A stretch of 64,000 nt of DNA from Vicugna pacos (taxonomy: Eukaryota; Chordata; Mammalia; Artiodactyla; Camelidae), in the NCBI RefSeq assembly GCF_048564905.1, contig NC_133002.1:26588501-26652500 (forward strand), given 5' to 3'. The notes below the pieces were generated by a model, which was given only the letters and a program-made list of their open reading frames with translations, was not told the DNA's origin and did no database searches. Below, one piece after another: positions 23,561 through 36,290 of this stretch. How positions within the stretch are numbered: the first letter of the stretch is position 1; each line of letters starts with the position of its first letter. The position numbers and the translations under genes were made by a program.

Positions 23561-24569
23561 TGTGAAGAATCATCTTCTGCTCTGGCCATTCTACTCCTGT
23601 GAGTGGTGAGGGTCAGAGACTTTGTAGAGTCATGTTTCTTTTTTCCCCCTGGCTGAGTGTAGGCAAAAAAGATTTAAGCCTGAGAAAGTGCTCCATCTGC
23701 AGAAATGTCTTTTAGATTTGCATGGTGTAAAAATCTTGAGATCTTTTAATCATTGAGGCCAGTCTGTGGGGGGAAATACCCCGTGAAGCCTGGGTGAGCC
23801 GGGGAAGAGCCGCGCTTCTCTCCCAGACACAGGTGGGGATTGCACCCCCGTTCAGGCAGTGAAGGGCCCAGACCCGTGAGCAGAGTTGACAATCGTGAAT
23901 ATTTACGTGTATCCGCTGCTTCATCTTGGATATTAATTTCAAGCTGAGTCAGTTTGTGGCGGCAGCCTCATCCTACATCAGGAATTTATAGTATCTGCTC
24001 TTTGAGGTGAAGACCTGACAGACTTGATTATTTAACAGTCTGCCTTGAATTGATATCTCAGATTCCTTTGTCAAAAGCAAACAGCAGAAATACAGAATTC
24101 CTTTAATGCCAATGTGACCTGGAACGAGTTTAGTCTCTGTGCCTCAGTGGCCTTATCTGTGAGTGGGAAAGATGATAACAGTGCTTCCCTCAGAGGAGCT
24201 GGTGAGGGGAGAGTCAGAAGCACAAATGGAGGACTTACAAAAGATGCTCTTGAATGACCGAATTTAGTGCTCTCAGCCTGGTGAGGCCTGAGGGGCAGAG
24301 ATGTCAGAACAGAGCAGTCCTAGCCGGAGCTCGATCCGTGATGGAAGCTGTTATGATCAGTATCACCACTGTGCGTTATCAGGTAATTTTAAGACTTGGT
24401 AATATGAATTCTTGAATAATGTTAAAGGACTAGACATCTCAGATCCAGTTTACATAGTCCTCAAGATTTCTTCTGAGAAATGGATGCTTTCTTCCCCATC
24501 TTAAATCTGAGATGAGTCTCTAAAAAAATTCTGTATTCCTCCATCTTTTTGCTTTAATTTTCCATTTCC

Positions 24570-24666
24570 TAAAAAACCATGTTTTTAAATGGAGTTAATG
24601 GGGACTGAACTGAGTGCCTCATGCATGTTAAGCACTTACTCTCCCAAATGAGGTGTAATCTCCTCC
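24570..24666 (-). mobile_element. Camelid tRNA-derived SINE (vic-1 type)
   Basis: The + strand reads AATGGGGACTGAACTGAG, GCATGTTAAGCACTTACTCT, then AATCTCCTCC, the antisense SINE head with decay. Confidence 0.75.
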
Positions 24667-27600
24667 GTGATTTTTGTTAAAATTTACTTTCTTAGTTTAC
24701 AGAGGTAAGAGGCCTCTAATTCTTTTTCTGGAGACTTGTCCATGAACCTGTAAATCTATAATTAATGGACAAAATTTGGTTTATTAAAAAATCATTAGGA
24801 TATTCTACAATTCATCCAAAAAGAAATGCTCATTGACTTAAAATGTTTCTCCTTTAAGGGGATTTCTCCTGTTTGGTCTAGCTTAATTTGTTAACAGCCA
24901 TCCTCATCATCATAATGACCAAACTCACTGTGAGTGGACACCTACCTAAGGCTAAAATGTTTTCCTCATGTTTTAATTCATAGCAGGTGTTTGATTGTAG
25001 GTATCAGTGTCTCCTTTTTTGCAGCTGAGGGATTGAGAGATGGAGCAGCTTGTCCCAAATTACACGCAGCAGGCTGTGGCTAGCTCGGTGCTGGAACCCA
25101 GGCTGCACAGAATGCATTCTTAATTGCTCCTCTTATCAGCCTCCCGTTAAGTGGTTACCCGAACACCTGTGACTCCATAAACGGCCGAGTTTAGTGATCT
25201 CAGACTGATGAGGCCTTGAAAGGAGAGACACCATTGAGAAGTTGAGACAGAGTGGCAGAAATTAAAATTGTTTATTTTCACAAATTTTTGATTCTCAGGT
25301 AATTACATAAAAAGTTATTTTTTTTATTTTAGTGCTCTGTAAGCACTAAAAACAAAACATTAAAAATAATTATAGTGCAAAAGAGAAGTGAGCTCTTAAA
25401 GTCCAACCACTGCTAATGATGTTGCTTGTTTTTCTCTTGTGGCCCTTTTTGACAGAAATACTTACAAAGACTGAATTGGTTTTATGTAGTTTTAATATGG
25501 AAGAAAAGATTGTCAGTGAATATTGTAAGAAAAGTCTTTACTCTTTTCTTTCCTGTTGATGAATATGTACTTTATTTTCATGGCTTAAGTACATTTCCTC
25601 ATTTGTGAAATTTGAGTAATATCGTTTAATTTGTCTGACTGTGAGAGGTAGATGCCTTGTATACAAAGAACCCAAGAGGTGCTTAATAAAAGTGTGCTGT
25701 CACAATGACAGATATTTTAGAAGGATCAACTCTGAATACTAAAGAGTGTCGCTTATTTCTGATACATATTCAATATATATTTGTATGATATATTTGAATA
25801 TGGTTTAAAGTAACAAGGATTCATTTTTTTTTTTGGTGTAGTATGAAGTTTTAATGAAATCTGTATCATTCTAGTGAGACAGGGACTAGTTAAATTGCCT
25901 TAATCAGATGACCTTGAAGATTATTTACACAGAATATGTATTGTTACAAATCAGAATTTATGTTGCCGTGTAACCATCCACTCAGACATTTAAATTCGTG
26001 GGATTCTGACCAGATCCGTTAAGTTTAGTAAAATCCATATTGATCATTTTCAGGGAATAAGCTCCTCTATTTTGTGATTAAAGAAAATTTTGATTTTTTT
26101 CTACATTCTTAACAGGTTTAAAATATCAAAACATTGATTTGACATGTCACTTTTTTAATAGAGAGAATAAAGCTCATGCTGTTTTATTATGTAAATAAAT
26201 GTTTTTGTATGGCAACAAAATTGTATGATATCCTGGCTCTTTTAGTATTTTGCAAGATACTTAGATAACCTACTGTTGGAAAAATACAAACGTGAATTTT
26301 ATGAATATAGGCCTAGTACAGATCTGTTGGTTTTTGCTACAGTGCAAGACATGAGGCATAGGAGAACTTTGCTGCTGATTGCCAGGAGGACAGATCCCAT
26401 GTCTCAGTTTCCCCTCCTGTAAAATGAAGTGGCTGAACTGGATTCTTTCCTCTTCTAAGATGAGTTTCCATGAGCCTATATCTTCTGTTTATATTCAGGA
26501 GTATTAGCAATATCAGATTAAATACTGAATATCCCTCCTTTCCCCCGAATCAAAGTGCAGCATGTGCTATATAAGTTTTATTTATCTGATTCTCGTTACT
26601 GATCCTACAGGCAATTTTTGTGTTGCATCTTTCCTGGTAACCTGGAAGGTCATTTTACCCATAGGTGGCACTGTTGCACCTACTTACAGTCTTAACTTTC
26701 CTGTTTGTAAAAGGAGGCTTAAACAACGTTATTTTATTTTGATTACTTTACTTAATGCTTCAGAATAGCCCAATGTCCTTTATGTCTGTCTAACTGGAAA
26801 AGTTATTCTGCTTATATCTTAGATTTATTCTGTCATCTCACTGTGAACATTTCAGACTTGCTGTGCAAGCAATGGGAAAATCGGGCTTTTCTTCTAGTGT
26901 TAGAAACCAGTGAGCCGGGATTTTATAAAACAGCTAGAAGCGGCATCTGGACGACCTTAAAGGTGAAAAGTGTATTGAGTTCCCTGAGTTTTGACCCCGC
27001 CGCTGTGTGTTAATTGGTGGTAGGAAATTTGGTACATATACGAAGGGGTGTAGTTTTTGATATGGTTTGCCTGCACGCGCTGCCACTGAGCCACTTGAGC
27101 CTGAGTCAGTTCGTTTTGAGTTTTTCCCTCGTCTATGAGATGGGGACATTCGTATCTGATTTGTAGAATTGTGAGAATTAGAAATTATGTGCAGTGTTTA
27201 CCACAGTGAGTATGTCAAGAGGGCTCTTAAACTTTAGCTGCTGTTTTGTGTGAAGCCATCATTTGAGAGTCTTTGGCAATTACTAAGAAACAGGAAAATA
27301 AGAAGAGATGGTTTTATGATGAAAGATATTTGAGGAGGTTCCATAGTTCCTATACCCATAATTTAGCATCAGCAGAGTCAGAACTGTTACACAGTCGCCC
27401 TAAACCAACGTTAAGCCACAGAATTATTTGTTACTTCATATATTTTGGGGTTTAAGGAGATCCAATACTTATACATATGTTGTCTCCAGCAGCCTACTGA
27501 GAGATGACACAAAAGAGTATACAGGCAATAAATGTCTTCTTTGTTACTGATGAAGCCACGTTCTCCATGAACTTCAAGGCTGTGGGAAAATGCGTGTCAT

Positions 27601-28059
27601 GATACTGTGTCCCAGAAATTCAGACTCACCCTGTCCCATGTAGCTCTGGGCCACAGCGAGCCTTCCCTTGAGAAGACCTGCCCTTTCATGCACAGGGCTT
27701 TCCTGACATGGAGCTGAGCATCCCGCGTGCTTCCCAATGGTGACCAACACTGGAGTGAAAGGAAGGGTTTCACATGCCCTGCTTGTCTCCCCGGACTCAC
27801 ACCTCACTCTGTTAGTGTAATGAGTGCTAGCTGTGGGCCAGGGGCCAGGGGTGTGAAGGGAGAAGAACCCTCCATGGCCCAGAGGAGTGGTGAGGAGACA
27901 TCCACTCCCTCAGTTTAAACAGGTGGTTGGATGGAACATAAGGGTGCTCCCCAAGAGTGTGTAAAAGGAGAAATAAGGATTTTATTTGGGACTTAGGCTA
28001 GCCAGGAAACAGATAAGATGATTAGAGGGGAGACTTGTAAAACAATTTGATATTAAGTT

Positions 28060-28280
28060 GACATTTGTTGAACACCCAAAATGTGCTACATTCTTTTCTG
28101 AGCATTTTACAGAAATGAATCCTTCAGTCTTCTCAACAAGCGAGTAAGGAAGGTTTGATTGTTATCCCAGTTTTACAGTGTGGAAATTGAGGCACACAGA
28201 GGGTAATTAAGTTGGCAAAATCACAGAACTAGTAATTGGCAGAGCTGGTATTTAAACCCTGGCTGTCTGGTTTTGAGGTT
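28060..28280 (-). repeat. MIR SINE, near full length
   Basis: Antisense MIR order is clear: a TTTGTTGAACACCCAAAATG start, CCCAGTTTTACAGTGTGG, AAATTGAGGCACACAGAG, then GGCAGAGCTGGTATTTAAAC and CTGGCTGTCTGG. Confidence 0.75.
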
Positions 28281-29695
28281 CCCAGAGATGGGCTTTGGGT
28301 GTTTAGCATTATCGACATCCCTGAATCTTTATACCTCTGTGCATCAGTTAGCCTAGAAAGGACAGGGAAAGGAGTGTTACACAGGAGCTCATAGTCATGT
28401 CTTGCCGCTGTCCACGGAGAGTGCACCGTGATTGGCGTTAATTGACTTCTGGGCAGTAGATCTGTTCGTATAATAGAAATATAGTCCATTGAATTAATCT
28501 AGAAACCCTTCCTGCTCCGTTTCTGTCCATGCTTGCCATGTGACTGCCTGCCCGTGATTGGGCCGTGGAGGAGAAAATGTACTCATGGTTGAACTCTGAT
28601 ATTTCAGTCTGGTTCATAGATTCACGTCTTCGGTTACATTAAAAATTTAAGTTTCTGGTTTTCTTGCATCAGTGTCTCATGAGCTTGGTTAATGTGAAAC
28701 CAGTCCATGGGAGCCCAGGGATGATGACGGTATAATTTCTGAGCACGTTGAGGCACTTCTACCCGTGCAGACGTGGCTGGAGGATGTCCAGCTTCCTCAC
28801 TGATTTCCCCCAACAGCATGGTCCTCTCCCACCCCTGGATGTGAGGTTGGGAGCTCTCTGAGTAGGCCAGTCAGAGGCCGAGTCCACCAATCAGAAAATG
28901 ATGAAGTACCTGGAAGTGGGTTTAATAGAAGACAAGGGCTTCCAGGTTGTCAGATGGGCTGTTCGAGTCCATTTGGTGAAAAGCTGTCCACTGTCTGTGG
29001 TTGAGCTACTTCTTTGCTGTTGAAAAGTCTGGAGTAGATGAAGGGATTTTAAAAAGCAGAAAGGAATGATTTCAGGTGGTACGTCTACACCGGTGAGAAG
29101 TGATGAATGACCGCCTTTGTGAGTCATAGACAGTCTTACAAACTTCATAAACCAGCTTTAAAAGCTCTTCCATCTGAGTGCACTTCATATGGGGTCCAGA
29201 TCATCACTGGTCGCACTGTGAGGGCAAGTAACTGATAATGGCAGAAAGGACACGGAGGCATCAAAAAGGTCTCAGTCACTTTCCCTGTTTAAAGGATGCA
29301 GCACAGTGTAATATATTTTAGCTGGTTTTTCACTGAAAAGTTTTTAGTGTTTTCTGGGACTCCCCAGTGCCCCAAGGTTCCATGCAGCTGGGTGTCCCCT
29401 CAGTGCAGCTCTGTCAGCGCTTGCCCTGGGCTGATGCGGTGTCACGGGGAGCAGGACAGTCAGCGTCCCCGGCTCCTCCAAGCTCCGTCTCCTCATCCGC
29501 AGAGCCGGGTTTCTCATCCGTGTCTACTTAGTAGGGTTGCTGAGAATCACACGTGATGCTTCAGGTGTGACTTTTGGTTGTCTCTGTGATTGGCATATAG
29601 TTAATATTTGATAGAAACACTTATTTTTTTAGTATAATTGTAGCACCTAGATTGCAGTGGTTTTTAGTCTGCATTTTTTATAACTTTATTCTTAT

Positions 29696-29807
29696 TTTTA
29701 AATATGCACTTATTTTTATTTATTTTTTTTTGGAGGTACTGGGGACTGAAGCCAGGACATTGTGCATGCTAAGCAGGTGCTCTACAACTGAGTAATACAC
29801 ACCCTCC
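29696..29807 (-). mobile_element. Camelid tRNA-derived SINE (vic-1 type)
   Basis: The T/A-rich tail is followed by GGAGGTACTGGGGACTGAAG, GCATGCTAAGCAGGTGCTCT and ACACCCTCC, a good antisense match to the SINE consensus. Confidence 0.85.
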
Positions 29808-30202
29808 TTTTCTGCACTTGAAGGTAAATATTGCTATACACAAAATAGCTCTTAAACACCATCATGGGACCTAGTCACTGTATAGACAATTGAACACGTA
29901 TACTATTTCAATAGGAATAAATGTTTTTGAGACATACATTTCTGAATCTGTTAATGTGCTTAAAAACGATCATAGGTAGTGATAAACACGAATCTTTGAT
30001 CCAGTACTTCTTAGAGACTGTTTTGCCATCAAGGGAAATTACATTCTACAGAGAAGGCTAATTGGGTCTCTTTGATATTTAGATGGTTTAGCAGATGATG
30101 AAGGCTTTCAAAAGCTGACAGTTTTGTATTTTAAAGTAACTACAAAGTTACCTTCTACAAGTTGTAAGTACTAAGCTTGTGAAGTGCCCAGTAATCCAGG
30201 GG

Positions 30203-30235
30203 GTATGTGTCTGTGTCTGTGTCTGTGTCTGTGTG
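30203..30235. repeat. (TGTGTC)n microsatellite
   Basis: Four to five tandem TGTGTC units followed by GTG. Confidence 0.9.
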
Positions 30236-33200
30236 AACGTTGGTGTGTGTGATTTCAGGAAGGTAGAAAGAAATTCCATATAGACTTCTGATACCTTTCT
30301 CCTCCATTTCAAGGTGTTGGCATATATTTACACTAATAAATTGATATTCAGTTGTCATTTGGCATATTGGGAATAAGACTTTCTCATACTTGTTTCAGAA
30401 GGATTAGGGAGCATGAGCTTAGGAAATGGGAGGAGATAGAGGCAGGGAGGTTCTTTAAACTTTGTGCAGAATTAGAAACAGTAACTTTTCTCTTTTCTTC
30501 TAAAGCAAACTGGCACTGAATTGTAACATACTATTACTCAGAATTGCTTTTCTGATCAGATACATGTACCTCAGATTTTTAAATGCAACATGAATGATGA
30601 AATGTGTTTTAGCAGTTATTTTTAAAAGTAGTCTCTTTTCAAGTAAAAGGCTATATCCTGTTCTTTCTTCTAGCGGTACAAGAAATTCTCATTGTTCTGT
30701 TGTAATGATCTATGTGCTTACTTTCTTTTTTTTTTTTCTTTAAGTGCTTTTTTCATTGTGGTTTGAATGAATGTTTAAAATTTCTGGATTTTGATCTTTA
30801 GAATATGCTGATTTCTCAGAACTGTTAAAAACCTGATTGTTCACTGCTCCTTGTTTGGTGGGGCACCCTATTGATTTCTGTTGTCTGTTAAAGAGTGAAA
30901 TTCTTCCTCTAGCCTGCAGATCATTAAGTGAATGGTTTGCAGTGTGCCTTTAAAATTATTTGTATGCATTGAGCATGTTTGTCCAGTGAATTTTAAATTG
31001 ACTCATTGTAATGACTTTGATTTGATTCTGTGTCTTTTGCTCCTCTCCACAAGAATTTGAATTCTCTGTTGCATTTTGTATACGTGTTCTTAACAGGGGA
31101 AGAAATTTTGCATTTTTTACAGAGGTGGGTTTTCCTATCCCCTCTGAATGCCTTCTAAAATTGATACAATAAAAATCAGTTATTGCAGTGCATAAATATT
31201 TCATAAATTATTTTTTGGCATAATCAGAAACAATGACCAAGAATGATAATAAAAAATACGAAAACCTTCCTTCCTTTGAAGAATAGAAATCAGGTAGTCA
31301 GGCTCCCTCATGCTTTGTGCCTGACACACTTAATCTCATGTCATTGTGTATCATGATTCGGAGATGGTATTGTTTCAGGTTTATAGATTTTTGTTTTAAC
31401 ATTTGTGTTGAATTCTTTCTCCAGGCTGATGTTTCCTGTTGGGTTTGTGGAAAGAGTAGAAGGGAAAAAAATACTTTGTTTTGTTTTCAGGAGGCCTGAG
31501 TTGATGGGAAAAGAGTTGAGGGTGGGCTGAGGAAAAGAGTGACACTCCCTCTCCTCCTGGTTGAAATTGATAAACAAAGAAATCAATTAAGTATATCGAT
31601 ATTTGACCAAAAGTAGTTAGCGAGCCCAAACTGGCTAGAAATGCACAATGGAAATTACTGAATTCAGCTTCAGAATGAGGTGCTTTACCAAGTAGAAGCA
31701 GCTTAGAGCAATCAGAAAATCAGTAATATGATGAGATATAAATGGAATATTATATCTTTTATTGCTGAAACTTTTCTACGTTAAGTTGTGTAGAGCTAAA
31801 ATTAAGTTTCAATCACCAGGAGTTAAGAGAGTGAGTGGTACTGTAGGATCGTTATTCACGGATGTGCCTAGACCCTGATAGAGTGGCTGAAGATGGCAGG
31901 AAAAGACCCACATCCAGGATTTTCATCCTAGGGTGTCCTCCATAATGGTTCCATGTGGAAGCAGATGATTGGGTTAACAAATTGTAACACACCCCAGTCG
32001 CCTCTGAAATTTAAGAAGAAAAAATATGCTTTGATAGTGCTTTACAAGCAAGTTCCTGTGCATCCTCACTCCAGACTCCTTGCCTTAAAAAGCAGAGACA
32101 ATGCTTTGCTTGTGTAGTTGAGGTTTTAGATAGCACTCTGCTGGTTGTAAAGCAAGGACCGAGACCCTCAGCTATAAACGCTGGGCTTGTGTGTTGTTAG
32201 ATAATGTATTATCCCCAAAACAAGGACCTGGCTGGTCTGGTGGTCTGCTTTTTAATGAACATATCTAAAAATGTATCTTGTTCCCCTCACCCCATGACTT
32301 CCCTAAAGATACACTAATCCTTTGTACTCATTGTGTATTCTACAATCTCTGCCTCATCCTGTCTTTCCCGAATTTCCTCCTTACTATCTCACAACTGTTA
32401 ACGAAGTTTTCCTTTGATTATACCCTATAAATATGGGAGCATTTGAGAGGCTCATGGAGATGGCTCCCTAATCCCTCTCGATTTCTTGACTTTTTCCACA
32501 GAGCCTTGAATAATCATTCCTTGTCAGTAAGACTTCTTCCAGCCAGAACCCACAGTTCCAGGTGAGAAGGATGCAGGCTTTATCTCTCCTACCGGAGGCA
32601 GAGACAGAAGAGAATTGAGATATGCTCCCCCATGATCCCTTCCTGCCCCAGGTCTACTGCAGTTCACCTGCAGCCTTCTGGCCTCTGCTCAGAGGGCCTC
32701 TGTCCCAGGACTGACCTCAGCGTTTTCTTCCCTTGTCAATATTTCCTGTGCCTTTCAGAACTTGGTCTCTTCTCTGCAATTCAAACCTGGCAGATGTGAT
32801 GGTGGTCAGCGTGCTGGTGGGCAGTCCTTTGGGGACCCCCAGGAGCCATGCTGATTCTCCTGAGTCTCTCAATCGGGGTTACAGAACAGTCGAGCACCGA
32901 AGGAAGCCCATTCTCGAGATGTCAACACAGCATTTCATCACTTTCATTTTATTTTTCAATTTTTGGTGGAGAAATTATTTGTAGTGAACTGTTCCAGATA
33001 TTTGCCGCCTGCTTTCCTCATCACCATTCCTTGTTGTCTCTGGTGCTAGTTTTATAAACCAGGTTTCTTCTCTGGTCATTTCTGGCAGCTGGGCTTGCCG
33101 AATCCTTGATCTGTATTTGAAACAGAATGCTTCCTCGTGATGTCAAGGTGATTTTCCTATTTCTGAATATTTCGTGTACACTCAGCAACTGTTTCAAGTG

Positions 33201-33344
33201 AAATGCTCTTGTCCAATTTCGGTTAACTCACATTTGCTGATCTCCTGCTTTCATGCTGAGAGCAGTTTCTTTTTCCTCTAATAAAAGTTAGCAATTTGCA
33301 TTTACTATGGAAGATACTGGCCCAAGGTCCTTTTGTTCTTAAGA

Positions 33345-34375
33345 GTTTTAATACAATTCACCCATTAAAATGTACATCGGTTTTTACTCTATGCCCAGAA
33401 TTGTGCATCCCATTCAATCTTAGAATATTTTCATCCCCCCAACAGGAAGCCCTGTACGCATAAACAGACATTCCCATCTTCCCCATCCTCCCCCAGCCCC
33501 AAGGAGCCACTTTTCTCTCTGTGGATTTGCCTGTGCTGGACATTTCATGTAAATGGAGTCACTTCATATAAGTGGAAACGTCTATTGTGACTGACTTCTT
33601 TCACACTGAGTAACGTTTTCAATATTTGCTCATGTTGTGGCCTTAGTCACTATTCTATGCTATGCTATTGCTGAATAACATTCCACTCTATGGCTGGGCC
33701 CCACTGTTTACCCATTCATCAGGTGATACGCATTTGGGTTGTTTCTGTTTTTGGCTGTGATGAGTAATGTCGCCGTGAACACTCATGTGGTATTATTTAT
33801 GTGGATATTTGTTTTCAGTTCTCTTACGTGTGTGCCCAGAGAGCAGAATTGCTGGGTAAGTCAGAAACGAAATGTTCAACTCTCTGAGGCCCTGCCAGGC
33901 TGTTTTCCAAAGTGGCCACGCTGTGTTACATCCTCACCAGCAAGGGCTGCGTGCTCCGCTTCCTCTGTGTCCTCTTTAGTGCTTGTTACGCTTTTTTTTT
34001 TTATTATACCCTATTGTAGTGAGTGTGAAGCGGTTTCTCCTAGTGGTTTTGACTTGATTTCCCTTACAGCTAATGCTATTGAACATCATTACATTGTGCT
34101 TTATGGACATTTGTATATTTTCCTTGAAAAATACCTTTTCAGATACTTTATTAACCTTTTAATTGAGTTGCCTTTTTATTGTTGAGTTGTAGGGTTTTTT
34201 TTTCTTCATTTTGAGATACAAATTCCTTACCAGATAAGTGATTTGAAAAAATTTTCTCCTCTGTGTTGTTGTTTCACTTTCTGGATGGTGCCCTTTGAAG
34301 CAAAGTTTTAAATTTTGATGAACTGCAATTTGTCTCTGTTTTCTTTGTTTCTTGTGCTTTTGGGGTATTATTTAA
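33345..34375 (-). repeat. L1M fragment (antisense), about 1 kb
   Basis: It follows the old L1 3' half in antisense: ATTCACCCATTAAAATGTAC, GGAGTCACTTCATATAAGTG, GCTGAATAACATTCCACTC, CCAAAGTGGCCACGC, CTTGTGCTTTTGGGGT. A 148-codon + strand frame here is a by-product of the antisense L1, not a gene. Confidence 0.85.
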
Positions 34376-36049
34376 ACTCTGAGGTATTTTATTTAAGCTT
34401 TTATATATAAAATAACTTAATTCTTAGGACCGTTATAGGAGATGGGTGCAGTTGTTGTCCCCAGTCTATGGATAGGAGACTGAGATGCAGAAAATTTCAC
34501 TGAAATGTCAGTGTCACATCTACCTAGTGCTGTGGGATTTCAGACCCTCATGTTTGTCCCCAGCATTTGTGATCTTCACCACCATGCTCCACTACTGCCT
34601 GGAATCGTTAATGAAGATGACTTTCATTTTTTGATTTCTTGTTAGTTTGTTTTCTCATTGGGGACCTCATCTCCTTATTTTCCTTTCGGATATCAGTGTA
34701 GATTTATTTTAGGTCTCATGTAGGCAGAAGCATTGCTATCAGTTAACTTCTTTATTACTCACTCTCCAGTGATGATTGTTGCTAGTTGACCTAACCAAGT
34801 CATGCTTAAGTCTTTCCTGCTAATGACACTAAAAACAGTCATGACTTATAGAATGCTCAAAGAAAGTACTTGATTGATTTTATTTTGCTACCCAATCAAA
34901 CCAATCAAGTAAAAACCCCAGTGTTGACACAGACTATAAGCCCTCCAGAATAGGATCACTGTCTTCCTTCTGTTTCATTTATTTGGTCACAGTGTCTGGA
35001 TAGTGACTTGCTGTCCAGCAGTTTTGTGAGGATATGGTGCTCGTGAATCATTGTAAGCACAGAATTTTGACAACAGACTGTGTTGTTCATTTCACAAGGG
35101 AAAAGATAATATAGAAATACTGCTCAGATCTATTTTAAAATTAAGCTTGGAATTTTGAGAAGAATTCAAGAAACCATACAAAGCTCTTTTTCACTAATTT
35201 TAGATCTATCTTAGACACATATGGTTACATAGCAGAGTAAGTTATCAAGTACATTTGACAATAGGAGTGTAATATTGATTATTTGTTTTAGTTGAAATAT
35301 TCTACCTGGAATAAAGTAATCAGTGCCCATAAATGAACAAATATGTTTGTATTTCTATGCAACATGGGAGCAGAGTTCATGTTTCTATATAATATGTATG
35401 ACTGTGTGTTTTAATCTGTCTGTCAGTGTTTTTATAGTTTTTCAGCAATGTTGTAACTTCAGAATTCTTCTAACATATTCACTCCCGATACTACTGCAGT
35501 TTGTACTGTGTATCCTATCCTATGCATGGGATTCCACTGTCCCCTCAGTGAGGAATTTCCTCTCCTATTGAGCTAGTAGCAGAGTTAAAGGAACAGTGAT
35601 TTCAAGGCCTTTGCTCTCCACGTGTTCGCAGTTTCCTGTCAATCACGATTTTCTCTTTCTTGTGTTTTCATTGTGCAATTAGAATTTTTGAAAATAATTA
35701 TTAATATGTTTCACCAGTCTCCCTAGAAATTTGATGTGTTTGTGCTTTTCAGTTTTCAATTTATGAAAATTGTAAATGCAGACTTGTTTTTAAGTAGTCC
35801 TTTTTCACTAGATATTTGTTTACCTCTTTATAGTTAAAATAATTTTCCCCAATGAATGAATCGGTGTGCATGTTTTAAAAGATACTTTAGTTTTTATTTT
35901 TCTTATTCTAACAGGTATATTCGTTGTACAGAATTTAGAAAATAAGGATAAACACAATAATACCTTAAAAATGGCCTCTAATCTCACTTGTAGATACAGT
36001 TGTAATGTTTGAAATTGAGAATTACAAGTCCTCTCACTTTGTTCTACTC

Positions 36050-36290
36050 TTTCAGGTACGTTTTGGTTACTGAGACCCTCGAATTCCCATATGAATTTTA
36101 GCAGAAGCTAGTCAGTTATTGCTGAGGAGCCCGCTGGGATTGTGATCAAGACCACGTTGTATGTGTGCTTCACTCTGGGGAGCACTGCCATCCCAAGAAT
36201 ATTGTCATGTGATCCAGGAATTTGCGTGGTTTGTCTTTCCAGGTATTTAGGTCTTCTTTAATTTATTTCAGCAATGTGTATGGTTTACAT
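36050..36290 (-). repeat. L1 ORF2 fragment (antisense)
   Basis: It shows CATATGAATTTTAGCAGAAG, GCTGGGATTGTGATCAAGAC and TTTAGGTCTTCTTTAATTT, typical of antisense L1 ORF2. Confidence 0.65.

Noticed and set aside
24256-25265. Short similarity between 24256-24300 and 25186-25215 (TTTAGTG.TCTCAG..TG)
   Set aside because: Only about 25 bases match loosely; it does not extend, so chance or an unrecognised old repeat.
32640-32720. Candidate for the missing TRAPPC9 exon (GGCCTCTGCTCAG)
   Set aside because: The match to the GLCSASV codons covers only a dozen bases and neither side continues the exon.
33739-34185. 148-codon + strand frame
   Set aside because: It is the antisense of an old L1 fragment, not a gene.
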